Shown: positions 35,187 through 43,909, counted from the first letter of the stretch. The stretch is DNA of 64,000 nt from Bog-756 sp963837805 (GCA_963837805.1 CAWIOU010000024.1:295551-359550); one strand, 5' to 3'. The notes: generated by a model from the sequence alone, not told the origin. Translations and numbers: made by a program.

Positions 35187-36831
35187 TGGTCTCGACGTAG
35201 CCTGTCGCCGCCTGCAGGAGTCGGCTGCCGCCGGCGGGGAGATCGTTCACCACGGTGGGGTTGCCCATCTGGAGATGCTCGTAGTCGATCAGGTTCATGT
35301 CGGCCACCGCCCCGACCTCGATGGTTCCCCGGTCGGTCAGGCCATAGAGGCGGGCCGTGTCGTGCGTCTGCTTCTTCACCATCCATTCGAGCGGGAGCCG
35401 GTCGCCCCGGGTCCGGTCGCGCGTCCAGTGGGTGATCATGAAGGTGGGTTGCGACGCGTCACAGATGACCCCGCAGTGGGCGCCACCGTCTCCCAACCCG
35501 GCCGCCGAGCGGGGGTGGAGCAACATCTCCCGGGCCGGCTCGAGGTCGCCGTCCGAGTAGTTGAGGATGGGCACATAGAGCAGCCCCCGGCCGTCCTCTT
35601 CCAGCATGGCGTCGTAGGCCATCGACAGCGGCGTGCGGCCCGCAGCCGCGGCCATCCCGGTCAGGGAGCGCTCGGGACCGGGTTCGTACTCGGGAGGGCT
35701 GCCGAGCACGAAGGTGGTACGGAACGCCTGGTCCATGCGCTCGGCGGTGGCCGGGTCCGGCTCCCACGACTCGATGGTGTGGCGCACCTCGGGGCTTCGC
35801 AGGGCGTCGACCAGGGCGTCGGGGGCGAGGTCCTTGGCCTTCAGCTCCTGGTAGGCGGGGATCTGGTCGAAGAGCGAGTAGGTGGTGAAGTGTCCCGAGA
35901 GCAACCCGAAACCGCGCCCGGCCACCTGAGGCCAGAGGTCCGCACCCTCGGACACGGCACGGAGGGATTCCTCCATCAGCTCGCGCCAGAGGTCGGGCGC
36001 GTCGTCGACCTGGACCATGGCGAAGGTCACCGGGCGGTGGATGGCCGCCGACAGCCGTCGCATCCAGTCCATCTCCTTCTTCGGGCTGAGGATGTCCTCG
36101 CCCGCGGTTCCGGCCGGGGCCAGTTCGAACACGCCCGCCCCCAGCTCACCCATCCCACTGCCGATACCGAACAGCTCGTCCTCGGTGGCGTAGGTGCCCG
36201 GCACGGGCTCTCCGTCGATGGCCAGGTGGGCCAGGGTCCGCGATGTCGAGAACCCGAGCGCGCCGGCGGCGATGGCCTCCTTCACCACCTGCTTCATCTT
36301 CTCGATGTCCTCGGGCGTGGCCGGTTCGTTGCGGGCGCCGCGGTCACCCATCACGTAGGAGCGAACCGCTCCATGGGCGATCTGGGTCCCCACGTCCATG
36401 GTCCACTTGCGCTCGGCCAGCGCGTCGAGATACTCGGGGAAGGTCTCCCACTCCCAGTTCATGCCCTCGGTGAGGGCGCTTCCGGGAATGTCCTCGACCC
36501 CCTCCATCAGACCGATCAGCCACTCGTGGCGGTCGGGCCGGGCCGGGGCGAACCCGACGCCGCAGTTGCCGGTGACCACAGTGGTGACACCGTGCCAGCT
36601 GCTGGGGGCGAGGACCTCGTCCCAGGTGGCCTGGCCGTCGTAGTGGGTGTGGATGTCCACCCAGCCCGGTGCGACCAGGAGCCCGTCGGCATCCACGGTC
36701 CGAGAGGCCGGCTCGTCGGCGAAGGAGCCGATACCGCTGATGTGCCCACGGTCGACCGTCACGTCGGCGGTTCGAGCCGGTGCTCCGGTTCCGTCGACAA
36801 CCGTTCCGCCCCGAATGACGAGATCGTGCAT
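35107..36831 (-). CDS. N-acyl-D-amino-acid deacylase-like amidohydrolase
   Basis: 574 residues from ATG 36831 (ggggag upstream). The amidohydrolase metal site is WVDIHTHYDGQ (HxH), and the sequence continues with TGNCGVGFAP (a metal-bridging Cys in D-aminoacylases) and GDGGAHCGVICDAS near the C-terminus. The N-terminal DLVIRGGTVVDGTGAPA and C-terminal ADMNLIDYE form the small beta domain. These enzymes remove acyl groups from D-amino acids or hydrolyse related amides. The thioesterase gene upstream is 136 nt away on the same strand. Confidence 0.88.
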   Translation of the reverse strand: MHDLVIRGGTVVDGTGAPARTADVTVDRGHISGIGSFADEPASRTVDADGLLVAPGWVDIHTHYDGQATWDEVLAPSSWHGVTTVVTGNCGVGFAPARPDRHEWLIGLMEGVEDIPGSALTEGMNWEWETFPEYLDALAERKWTMDVGTQIAHGAVRSYVMGDRGARNEPATPEDIEKMKQVVKEAIAAGALGFSTSRTLAHLAIDGEPVPGTYATEDELFGIGSGMGELGAGVFELAPAGTAGEDILSPKKEMDWMRRLSAAIHRPVTFAMVQVDDAPDLWRELMEESLRAVSEGADLWPQVAGRGFGLLSGHFTTYSLFDQIPAYQELKAKDLAPDALVDALRSPEVRHTIESWEPDPATAERMDQAFRTTFVLGSPPEYEPGPERSLTGMAAAAGRTPLSMAYDAMLEEDGRGLLYVPILNYSDGDLEPAREMLLHPRSAAGLGDGGAHCGVICDASQPTFMITHWTRDRTRGDRLPLEWMVKKQTHDTARLYGLTDRGTIEVGAVADMNLIDYEHLQMGNPTVVNDLPAGGSRLLQAATGYVETIKSGVTTFCDGQETGARPGTLLRGAR

Positions 36832-36966
36832 GGCGTTTCTCCCCTTAGACCGACTCACCACGATGCTGGCACGGACGAGGGGAGCGTGCAATGAAGGGGG
36901 GACCAGGCCCGTCCGGACGGCCCGGTTGGACGGGGGTCGACGAGTGGCCGGAGAAGCAGGCCGCGG

Positions 36967-37386
36967 TCACCGAGGGGGAAGCGAGTATGTGACCTGGGCT
37001 TTTGCCACCAGGTCGTCACTTCCCGCCGAGTACATGGCCACGTCGGCCACCCCCAGCCGCTTCCCGAGTTTGAGCAGGGTCCCGACGCCCACCAGGTCGA
37101 CCAGGGCGGGCTTGCGGAGGAAGTCGATGTGCAGGCTGGTGGTCACGGCCAGCGCCACCGGTCCGATCTGGCCGGCGATGACCAGCCAGGCCGCCGTGTC
37201 AGCCAGGGCCATGAGCGACGGACCCGACACGGTGTTGCCGGGCCGGCTGTTGGCCTGGCCGACGGGAAGGCGCACCCTGATGGTGGTGTCGGTGATCTCC
37301 TCGACGACGTAGGGGATCGTCACTCCCGGGAAGGAGTCGTCCAGGAACTGCTGGAGTTGCTCGACGGTCAGGGCTGGAGCGGTCAT
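36967..37386 (-). CDS. PaaI-like hot-dog thioesterase
   Basis: 139 residues from ATG 37386. The hot-dog helix with catalytic residue is in NTVSGPSLMALADTAAWLVI, and the strands VTTSLHIDFLRKP and VGTLLKLGKRLGVADVAMYS complete the fold. Asp in LADTAA is the likely catalytic acid. It would hydrolyse an acyl-CoA or acyl-carrier thioester. The longer frame upstream of 37386 has no conserved content. Divergent from the CysQ-like gene, with a duplicated catgttgaac at 37,519 and 37,532 in between. Confidence 0.85.
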   Translation of the reverse strand: MTAPALTVEQLQQFLDDSFPGVTIPYVVEEITDTTIRVRLPVGQANSRPGNTVSGPSLMALADTAAWLVIAGQIGPVALAVTTSLHIDFLRKPALVDLVGVGTLLKLGKRLGVADVAMYSAGSDDLVAKAQVTYSLPPR

Positions 37387-37532
37387 GGCTCGGAGCAGCG
37401 TAGCCACTGGCGGTCCAAGCGAGAACATGGCCCTGCGAAGGTGCCTGGTCGTGCAGACTGTGGCCCCCGACAGCGGATGTTCGGCTCCGCTCGACGATCG
37501 GATCGAGGTCTGTACGCCATGTTGAACAAGCC

Positions 37533-38285
37533 ATGTTGAACACGGAGCACCGCTCGGCCGTCGAGTTGGCGGCCGAAGCCGGCCGGGCCTTGATGGAGCT
37601 GCGAGACCGTTCGGAGCCGGGCAAGGAACTCGGGAACGCCGGTGACCGGCTTTCCCACCGCTTGCTCATGGACCGTCTGGCCGAACAATTCCCCGGTGAC
37701 CGGATCCGGTCGGAGGAAGCTGAACGGGCCGAGCGCATCGACAGCGCGTCGGGACGGGTCTGGAACGTCGACCCACTCGACGGCACCCGCGAATACTCGG
37801 AGGGGAGGGAGGACTGGGCGGTTCATGTGGCCTTGGCCATCGACGGGGAGGCCGTCGTCGGCGGGGTGGCCCTCCCGGCTATGGGCGTGACCTTGGGCAC
37901 TGATGAGCCACCGGTGCTGGCCGCGCCCGCCGCGGTGCCCCGCCTCGTGGTCAGCCGCAGCCGGCCGCCGGAGTTCATCCCCTTCGTCGCCGAGCGGTTG
38001 GGGGCGACCACGGTCGCCATGGGCTCGGCCGGCGCCAAGATCGCTGCCGTCATCAGAGGAGAGGCCGAGGTCTACGTCCATGCCGGCGGCCAGTACGAAT
38101 GGGATTCCGCGGCGCCTGTTGCCGTGGCTCTGGCCACGGGACTGCACGCCAGCCGGCTGGATGGATCGCCGCTGCGTTACTCGCAGCCGGATCCGTGGCT
38201 ACCCGACCTCGTCGTCTGCCATCCGACGCTGACCGAGGCAGTGATGGGCGCGCTGAGCGAAGCGGGCGTGGCAACGTCAGAATGA
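37533..38285 (+). CDS. Inositol-monophosphatase-family phosphatase (CysQ-like)
   Basis: 250 residues. The metal motif WNVDPLDGTREYSEG and the closing YEWDSAAPVAVALA are characteristic, and EEAE at residues 61-64 supplies the first metal ligand. CysQ removes the 3' phosphate of PAP in sulfate assimilation; other members act on inositol phosphates. The short length and the HxxGxYE pattern favour CysQ. Start ATG 37533; an earlier atg 14 nt upstream is a duplicate of the same 10 bases out of frame. Followed by the oxidoreductase gene after 25 nt. Confidence 0.85.
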   Translation: MLNTEHRSAVELAAEAGRALMELRDRSEPGKELGNAGDRLSHRLLMDRLAEQFPGDRIRSEEAERAERIDSASGRVWNVDPLDGTREYSEGREDWAVHVALAIDGEAVVGGVALPAMGVTLGTDEPPVLAAPAAVPRLVVSRSRPPEFIPFVAERLGATTVAMGSAGAKIAAVIRGEAEVYVHAGGQYEWDSAAPVAVALATGLHASRLDGSPLRYSQPDPWLPDLVVCHPTLTEAVMGALSEAGVATSE

Positions 38286-38310
38286 GCTGTCGGCGACAGG
38301 GGAGCGCGGT

Positions 38311-39528
38311 GTGACGGAATCCGGAGGCGAGGCGGTCAACGGCGAGGGACTCGGTACCCCGAGGGTGTTCGAGCCGGCCAGGCTGGGCCCGGTCACGCTG
38401 AAGAACCGGATCATCAAGGCGGCCACCTTCGAGGGGGCCGCCCCCAGAGGTGAGGTCACCGACCAGCTGATCGAGTTCCATCGACGGATGGCCTCGGGGG
38501 GCGTGGGCATGACTACCGTGGCCTATCTGGCGGTGGCGGCCGAGGGTCGGACCGATCGCCACTGCGTGCTGCTGGGGGAGGAGTCCCTGCCCGGACTCCG
38601 TCGCCTCACCGAGACGGTCCATGGTGCCGGTGCCGCGGTTTCCGCGCAGATCGGCCATGCCGGGCCGGTGGCCAACGCGCGTTCGAACGGTGCGCCATCG
38701 CTGGCTCCGTCCCGGCGGTTCAGCCCGAGCGGTTCGATGACCCGGGCCGCGTCCGACGACGACATCGCCCGGATCACCGAGCGGTACCGCCAGGGAGCGG
38801 CGGTCGCCGTCGAGGCCGGATTCGACTGCATCGAAATCCACCTCGGCCACAACTATCTGCTCAGTGCATTCCTGAGTCCCAAGCTGAATCACCGAACCGA
38901 CCGGTGGGGCGGAAGCCTGGCCAACCGCGCCCGCTTCCCACGCCAGGTGGTCAATGCGGTGCGGGAGGAAGTCGGGGATCGGGTGGCAGTGACCGCCAAG
39001 CTCAACATGGCCGACGGGGTTCCCGGTGGATTCTGGTTGGAGGAGAGCATCGAGTTCGCCCGGATGCTGGAGACGGACGGTGGGCTCGACGCCATCGAAC
39101 TCACCGGTGGGAGCTCGCTCTCCAATCCCATGTACCTCTTCAGGGGAGAGGCGCCGCGGCCGGAGTTTGCCGCCACCCTTCCTCCGCCGCTGCGAGTCGG
39201 TTTCCGGGTGGTGGGATCGAGGTTCTTGCGTGACTACCCGTTCGAGGAAGCCTTTTTCCTGCCCTATGCCCGGCAGTTCCTCGATGCGCTCGGGATGCCC
39301 CTCATCCTGTTGGGTGGTGTCAACCGACTGGACACGGTCGAACATGCACTCTCCGAGGGGTTTTCATTTGTGGCCATGGCCCGGGCCTTGCTGCGGGAGC
39401 CCGACCTGGTCGGCCGGTGGGAGAAAGGCGTGGCAGTCGAGGGACTGTGCATCCACTGCAACAAATGCATGCCCACCATCTACACCGGTACCCGCTGCGT
39501 CCTCGTCCCAGCCGACGAGGTGATCTGA
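38311..39528 (+). CDS. NADH:flavin oxidoreductase, Old Yellow Enzyme family
   Basis: 405 residues. The FMN barrel is seen from LKNRIIKAATFEG and AAVSAQIGHAG to FDCIEIHLGHNYLLSAFLSP, NRTD-type RTDRWGGSLANR and GFSFVAMARALLREPDL. The end carries CIHCNKCMP with a later Cys (GTRC), which resembles the iron-sulfur site of the dienoyl-CoA reductase group, but the large C-terminal flavin domain of that group is absent. Start GTG 38311 follows ggggagcgcg. Substrate unknown; enoate or dienoyl-CoA reduction is likely. Confidence 0.88.
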   Translation: MTESGGEAVNGEGLGTPRVFEPARLGPVTLKNRIIKAATFEGAAPRGEVTDQLIEFHRRMASGGVGMTTVAYLAVAAEGRTDRHCVLLGEESLPGLRRLTETVHGAGAAVSAQIGHAGPVANARSNGAPSLAPSRRFSPSGSMTRAASDDDIARITERYRQGAAVAVEAGFDCIEIHLGHNYLLSAFLSPKLNHRTDRWGGSLANRARFPRQVVNAVREEVGDRVAVTAKLNMADGVPGGFWLEESIEFARMLETDGGLDAIELTGGSSLSNPMYLFRGEAPRPEFAATLPPPLRVGFRVVGSRFLRDYPFEEAFFLPYARQFLDALGMPLILLGGVNRLDTVEHALSEGFSFVAMARALLREPDLVGRWEKGVAVEGLCIHCNKCMPTIYTGTRCVLVPADEVI

Positions 39529-39531
39529 GGC

Positions 39532-39882
39532 TCAGTCGAACTCGGTGTCGGGGTCCTCGTCGTCCGGCCCTTCGGGGGCGAGATCCCAGCCGTCGGTATC
39601 AGCCGCCTTCGCCAACTCGCCGGCGGTCGGGCCTCCGATGCCGTCAGGGTCGTCGAGCCCACCGTCCAGGGTGGACAGGGCCTCAGGGTCATCGAACTCG
39701 ACGCCAGCCTCCTCGAGCTCTCGGTCGTCGACCTGCAGCGTCGGGTCGAGAGAAGGATCGAGCTCCACCGACTCGAGGAAATCGGGATCGAGTTGGGTCT
39801 CGTCGTCGAGGGCTTCGTCCCCCTGCTCGAAGGCCTCGGTGCCCGGGGGTTCGTCGGGTGACCAATCACTGCTCTCGCTCAT
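39532..39882 (-). CDS. Acidic, probably disordered protein
   Basis: 116 residues, about a third Asp and Glu, with repeated DD/DPE/DPD segments and no Cys. ATG 39882 follows ggag at a proper distance. Similar acidic proteins of the DUF5709 kind are common in actinomycetes, but I cannot confirm membership. It converges on the oxidoreductase gene, leaving 3 nt between stops. Confidence 0.65.
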   Translation of the reverse strand: MSESSDWSPDEPPGTEAFEQGDEALDDETQLDPDFLESVELDPSLDPTLQVDDRELEEAGVEFDDPEALSTLDGGLDDPDGIGGPTAGELAKAADTDGWDLAPEGPDDEDPDTEFD

Positions 39883-40089
39883 CACTCAGCTCCATGACTC
39901 GTCGTCGATGCTCCGATCGTACGGTCTCCCGATGGGTCGTGGTTCAATGCCGAGTTTCCCCGGTGAAGGGGACTGGGAATGCGATCGGACGGTCCGGAGT
40001 GGTTCGTCCTCGGGCCCCCTTCTGTCGCTGGGTATAGGTCGCACACCCGGTTGGGAACCTGACCCGGCATAGAATCGCTTGTCGATCCC

Positions 40090-40162
40090 GCCCACGTAGC
40101 TCAGGGGATAGAGCACTCGTTTCCTAAATGAGGTGTCGCAGGTTCAAATCCTGCCGTGGGCA
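40090..40162 (+). tRNA. tRNA-Arg (anticodon CCU)
   Basis: The full cloverleaf is readable. Acceptor gcccacg pairs with cgtgggc (40155-40161), the anticodon stem ctcgt/atgag surrounds the loop ttcctaa, so the anticodon is CCU (reads AGG), and the T arm contains ggttcaaatcc. Discriminator A at 40162; the CCA tail is not encoded (accg follows). It is the last chromosomal gene before the inverted-repeat-bounded region, and its 3' end is the apparent integration site. Confidence 0.95.
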
Positions 40163-40182
40163 CCGTGTGATGTCGCGAGGGG

Positions 40183-40337
40183 AGAGAGGGGCCACGACAG
40201 CACGGCGGGCCAAAAGCGCCGCGGAGGCGCAGGGGAGAAGGCGACGGCACGGGCCCCGGCGAGCGGCGACGGGCGGACGGGGACACGGGACAGCGGGGCG
40301 GCCACCCGAACGGGGAGGGGGGCGGAGAGGGGGAAGG
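40183..40337 (+). repeat. Left terminal inverted repeat arm
   Basis: Starts 20 nt after the tRNA. Compared with the reverse complement of the window end there are three conserved blocks: 40183-40201 (19 of 19 with 63981-63999), 40205-40224 (20 of 20 with 63961-63980) and 40267-40337 (71 of 71 with 63841-63911). The middle 42 nt differ by indels from the 49 nt of the other arm. The inner end is extremely G-rich on this strand, with G-runs at 40312-40315, 40317-40322, 40329-40333 and 40336-40341. The outer end may reach further toward the tRNA, since the other arm is cut by the window edge. Confidence 0.9.
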
Positions 40338-40415
40338 GGGGCTTATGCCTCCGCGCAATTGGGTGACCCACAACGGCACTTCCGCCATACCATGCGAAAA
40401 GACGCAGGTGCTAGG

Positions 40416-41198
40416 TCACGTCGCTATGTCGGATGCCTTTGTTGCGCCTCGTTCTCGCAGCCAGGTGACCAGGGCCTGTCGTCCCGTGTCCTGAGAGTCG
40501 GCGGCATCCAAGGGTCTGCTGTCGCCCCACGATGGGGTGCTGTTGACATCGGCACCAAGGTTCACCAGTAACTCCGCCATCCGTCGGTGGCCACCATGAC
40601 ATGCCCCCCAGAAGGCATCGGTGATTTCCTCTCCGGTAGGTACGCCGGTTGCGAGAAGTTCCTGAGTCCGTGTCATCAGGCCCAAGGCTGCTGCCTGCCC
40701 GAAGTCAACGGCAGCTCCCCGCTCGACCAAGAGACGGGCCACCTGCCAACACCCGTAACCAACGGCGTCATCGAGAGGTGTCCCGCCTCCGAGTGACGCC
40801 CCCATCGCCTCGATGTCAGCGCCCCCGTCGATCAGGGCCCGGGCCACTTCGACGTCGTCGCTACTAGCTGCCCAATGCAGCGGTGTCTCAGCGTGCCAGC
40901 TCCCCTCCACGGGGATGCTCGGGTCGGCGCCCGCGTCGACAAGCACAGAGACGATCTGTGGCCCGTTGGGGAAGTATCCCGGCCAATCCGTCGCAGCGTG
41001 CAGTGAGGTGCCAGAGCCTCCCTTGTGGTCGACCAGACGGGCTGCGGCGAGACCCTGATTCTCTGTAATGAGATCTTTTACCCGTTCGACCTCCCCGGCG
41101 TGGATGGCTTCTACCAGCTTTTGAGCAAGCGTGTCGCTCTTCGGCAGCCTCAGTATCGCTTCGCCTTGGTCACGTTCTGGCGTGTCCCCCTCAGTCAT
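40416..41198 (-). CDS. Ankyrin-repeat protein
   Basis: 260 residues. At least four ankyrin repeats are visible: GTSLHAATDWPGYF...QIVSVLVDAGADPSIP; ETPLHWAASSDDVEVARALIDGGADIEA; TPLDDAVGYGCWQVARLLVERGAAVDF; and DAFWGACHGGHRRMAELLVNLGADVNS. There is no signal peptide, so it is a cytosolic protein-interaction scaffold. Start ATG 41198. It is the first gene inside the left arm and reads back toward it. Intact. Confidence 0.88.
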   Translation of the reverse strand: MTEGDTPERDQGEAILRLPKSDTLAQKLVEAIHAGEVERVKDLITENQGLAAARLVDHKGGSGTSLHAATDWPGYFPNGPQIVSVLVDAGADPSIPVEGSWHAETPLHWAASSDDVEVARALIDGGADIEAMGASLGGGTPLDDAVGYGCWQVARLLVERGAAVDFGQAAALGLMTRTQELLATGVPTGEEITDAFWGACHGGHRRMAELLVNLGADVNSTPSWGDSRPLDAADSQDTGRQALVTWLRERGATKASDIAT

Positions 41199-41330
41199 TG
41201 CCCATCCCGAGGCCCGTTCGCACCACAGCGCTCAGCGTACGTCGAAACAGCCCAACCCAGGACTGGGGTGCCCCACAACACCGGATATGCCTGCCCCTGA
41301 CCGGCACTTCTGGGAGGTCAGACAGCGACA

Positions 41331-41606
41331 CTATCCGGCAGGGTAGACAAGCCCTTCTCTCGGCAAACCGTGAGTGATCCGGTCCTCGATCAAGCAATCG
41401 ATCCCAAGGCGTCCGACCTCAGTATGGCGATCGCGGCAATCGGCACAGACGGGAACGATCCGCAGAGACGCGAGTAAGTATCCGTCGTCGTATGTTTCCG
41501 GAGAGTCACAGGTGAAGCATGGAAGTCGCATTTCTCTCACGAATGTTAGCTTGCTGATCACCCGAGCCTCCTGTCGCAAGGCCCAAAGCGGAAGGACCTC
41601 AGACAT
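41331..41606 (-). CDS. Small putative zinc-binding protein
   Basis: 91 residues from 41606, or 66 from the internal ATG 41531. Two CxxC pairs (LPCFTCDSPET; VPVCADCRDRH) 25 residues apart could bind zinc. The remainder is featureless. Encoded on the same strand as the ankyrin gene and the next small gene. Function unknown. Confidence 0.55.
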   Translation of the reverse strand: MSEVLPLWALRQEARVISKLTFVREMRLPCFTCDSPETYDDGYLLASLRIVPVCADCRDRHTEVGRLGIDCLIEDRITHGLPREGLVYPAG

Positions 41607-41679
41607 TCACCGCGAGCGACGCATGTGTCCCAGCCGCCCGCTCGTAGACGAGATCTCTAGGCCAAGAGCCTGCGAAGTC

Positions 41680-42027
41680 CTAACTGCTGAGAGACTGCGG
41701 CTGTGGCAGCTCTGCGTATTCGTCCAGTGCCTTCTTGAGGGCCTCCGCCTCCTCGCCGAGAGTCGCTGCGAGTCGCCGCAGGAGCGAGGGGTTGGCACTG
41801 TCGCCGAGACCGTACTTCTCCGCAATCTCGCCGATTAGCTTTCCCCCACACCAACGGCAGAGGGCAGGCTGCACGCTGCCGCGCTCTCTGTGGATTGTCA
41901 TTGGGACGTAAACGACTACGGCTGGGTAAAGGCCATCGAACGAACAAGGTTGCCAGTCTGGTCTGTTCGGATCTCGCTCGCGCTCGTGGCGTTCGATCAC
42001 TGGACGTTGACGTCTTAGAAGGGCCAT
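41680..42027 (-). CDS. Small hypothetical protein with CRWCG motif
   Basis: 115 residues from ATG 42027. The N-terminal part is basic (LLRRQRPVIERHERERD), the middle has beta-like LYPAVVVYVPM, then PALCRWCGGKLIGEIAEKYG, and the end is a helix (RLAATLGEEAEALKKALDEY). One Cys pair alone suggests a shared zinc site or a dimer. The next gene is divergent. Family not recognised. Confidence 0.5.
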   Translation of the reverse strand: MALLRRQRPVIERHERERDPNRPDWQPCSFDGLYPAVVVYVPMTIHRERGSVQPALCRWCGGKLIGEIAEKYGLGDSANPSLLRRLAATLGEEAEALKKALDEYAELPQPQSLSS

Positions 42028-42146
42028 GCGCAGTATATCGACGGGTCCGAATCGGAACTTGACTGGGCGGGTCCGGGGGGACGGCGGAGTGCCCCTGACC
42101 ACCGGTTCGGTGGGGCACCGGGCGTGTGGAGAAGTAGGGTTTGTCG

Positions 42147-42602
42147 ATGGTGGAAGCTCTGACAGGGTCCAAGAGACAGGGCAGGGTCATGTGGGCCATG
42201 CTGCTCACCCCGTTGGTGGTCGTATTGGGCATCGTTGTGGGATTCCGGGTGGCTTCCGCCAGGGTCCCCTCCTGCTCATGGCCGCTGACTGTCCGTGGGA
42301 CCGCAACACCTGCGCAAGTCAATCTTGCTCGCTGCTACGTGAAGGACCTCGCCCACCGAGATACCGGAGGGTTGACGACGTTGATGGTGCCTGGACGACA
42401 GACCGGGATCACTCCGGCCGACCTGGTTTACTCAAAAGATGCTCGTCACACTCCGGCGACTGCCGTATTCACTCCCAACCCGGCGGATACCACCTATCTC
42501 AATCTGACGATCTCCTACCCTGGGCACGTAACTGAACACACCGGGATGATGAACGTAGATACCCAATCCGGAACAGACTGGCGAATGGACATCGGAACGT
42601 GA
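42147..42602 (+). CDS. Secreted or single-pass membrane protein
   Basis: 151 residues. A basic start (SKRQGRVMW) is followed by one hydrophobic helix (AMLLTPLVVVLGIVVGFRVA), and the rest lies outside: CSWPLTVRG, ARCYVKDLAHRDTGGLTTLM, and a beta-rich end. The two Cys may form a disulfide. It resembles small exported proteins of unknown function in actinomycetes. Start ATG 42147. Confidence 0.6.
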   Translation: MVEALTGSKRQGRVMWAMLLTPLVVVLGIVVGFRVASARVPSCSWPLTVRGTATPAQVNLARCYVKDLAHRDTGGLTTLMVPGRQTGITPADLVYSKDARHTPATAVFTPNPADTTYLNLTISYPGHVTEHTGMMNVDTQSGTDWRMDIGT

Positions 42603-42684
42603 CCGCTCCCTCCACCAACGCTTAACCTGTCTGCCACACCACCTGTCCCTGATCACCGGATATGCCCTACCCCCAACCGGGCAT

Positions 42685-42889
42685 TCACTCGAACTCGACG
42701 GAGCGAAGCACCGCCTGGCGCCGGCGAAGTTGTTCCAAATCAATCGATCTTCGCTCCTCCTCTGTCAGAGCAAGATAGGCATACGTGGTCGCCTCGACGA
42801 TCTCCTCGGCCGAGGGATCCGGGCCTAGAGAATTTCGCAATACGAGTGAGGTACTCGTCCAGCTCGGAGTTATTCAATTCGCTCAGCAC
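42685..42889 (-). pseudogene. Broken small helical protein
   Basis: Two adjacent minus-strand frames read as one protein: from GTG 42889, LSELNNSELDEYLTRIAKFS, then one frame over LGPDPSAEEIVEATTYAYL and LTEEERRSIDLEQLRRRQ to the stop at 42685. The shift is near 42,827. The acidic-basic amphipathic pattern continues across the break, which supports a single former gene. Function unknown. Confidence 0.5.
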
Positions 42890-43112
42890 CCCTGGGTTAG
42901 CAAAAGCCAGGCCCGGAGCCGAGTAGTCAGTCCCGGCTCGACGGGCCTGGCCGCGAGACCCCCGCCCTTGGGAGTTGGGGACCTTGCGTCCCCCCGTATC
43001 GGCACTTTCGGCCCCTGGCTTGAGTGTTGCCGGGCCCGAAACTCAGGCGGCGGAACCCAGCCCAACCGGCCCGGCGGACAAAAGGGTGCCGACCCCGGCG
43101 TAGGTTGTCGGC

Positions 43113-43357
43113 TTGGAGCACTATGCCAACTGCTTCAGCCTGCAGTCGGAACGGTGCTTCCGGATGATTCAGGCCGAGAATGGGACCGGCCACGGCCAGC
43201 ACTGCCCCTACGCAACGGTCTGGCGGGGACGGTTCAGGACAACGCCGGCAAATGGCATACGGTCACGGCGTGCGAGGGGCACAGGGCCGACCTGTGCGAG
43301 GTCCAAAAGATCGGGAGTTCAGGTCCAGTCCGCTCCGGGCTGCCGTGGAGCGTCTGA
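43113..43357 (+). pseudogene. Broken small Cys/His-rich protein
   Basis: From TTG 43113 the frame reads CFSLQSERCFRMIQAENG, then GHGQHCPYATVWRG; at about 43,228 the coherent reading moves to another frame, TVQDNAGKWHTVTACEGHRADL, to the stop at 43357. The composite resembles small proteins with a CFRMIQ...HC...W.G...W.V.AC.GH pattern that I have seen in actinomycetes, possibly zinc-binding. About 220 nt before it hold no gene that I can see. Confidence 0.5.
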
Positions 43358-43377
43358 AGTTTGCGCACACTCCTCGG

Positions 43378-43716
43378 TCAGAGGATATCGATCCGCCGCT
43401 GCAACTCGTTGACGCATGTGGCGAGCTCCATACCGATCTCGGCAGCGCCAGCACGGAGGACCAGCGGACTCACCCCAGCGGACAGTTCTCCGTCATGCCG
43501 TTCAGCAATGAGGGCATAACGCCCAACCTGTTCGCCCAACGCCATGCCGATCGACTCATCCGGGCAGGGATGGCTGGCAAGCCAGCGCCTGGCTTCATCG
43601 GTGATGTCTCTGATGTGAGCAGCGTCATCCTTTATCGGAGCCTGGTCGGCACCTTGGACGTCGATGGCGAGAAGGCCGATGGGAACGAATGTCCTGACCC
43701 CAGAGGAAAAGGGCAT
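43378..43716 (-). CDS. Hypothetical protein
   Basis: 112 residues from ATG 43716. The sequence looks coding: GVRTFVPIGLLAIDVQGADQ, then helical ARRWLASHPCPDESIGMAL and ELATCVNELQRRIDIL. No signal peptide or known motif. It converges on the broken gene at 43113 and is divergent from the lipoprotein gene at 43910. Confidence 0.5.
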   Translation of the reverse strand: MPFSSGVRTFVPIGLLAIDVQGADQAPIKDDAAHIRDITDEARRWLASHPCPDESIGMALGEQVGRYALIAERHDGELSAGVSPLVLRAGAAEIGMELATCVNELQRRIDIL

Positions 43717-43909
43717 CACCCTGTGCCCCTCGCCCCCCGAAGGGGGCCAGGGTGCTGGGTCCGGAGCTCGGGCGGCGGATCCTTTGCTCAACGGACTCAG
43801 CGGTAACCCAGACTAGCTGGCGATGACGGCGCCCCGAACATCGCGCGCGCACGGCGGGCAAATCCGGCGCTCGGGGCAGTCAGGCAGGAACGGTGTCAAA
43901 GTATTGAGG

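Noticed and set aside
40183..40337. Left arm as a tRNA-trailing host repeat only
   Set aside because: Possible, but the single inverted partner at 63,841-63,999 and the Cas1/PolB content between them make element ends the better reading. Kept open as an alternative until the right flank is read.
43823..43909. Earlier start for the PASTA lipoprotein
   Set aside because: The extension is hydrophilic and would bury the signal peptide; the ATG at 43,910 gives a normal lipoprotein signal.
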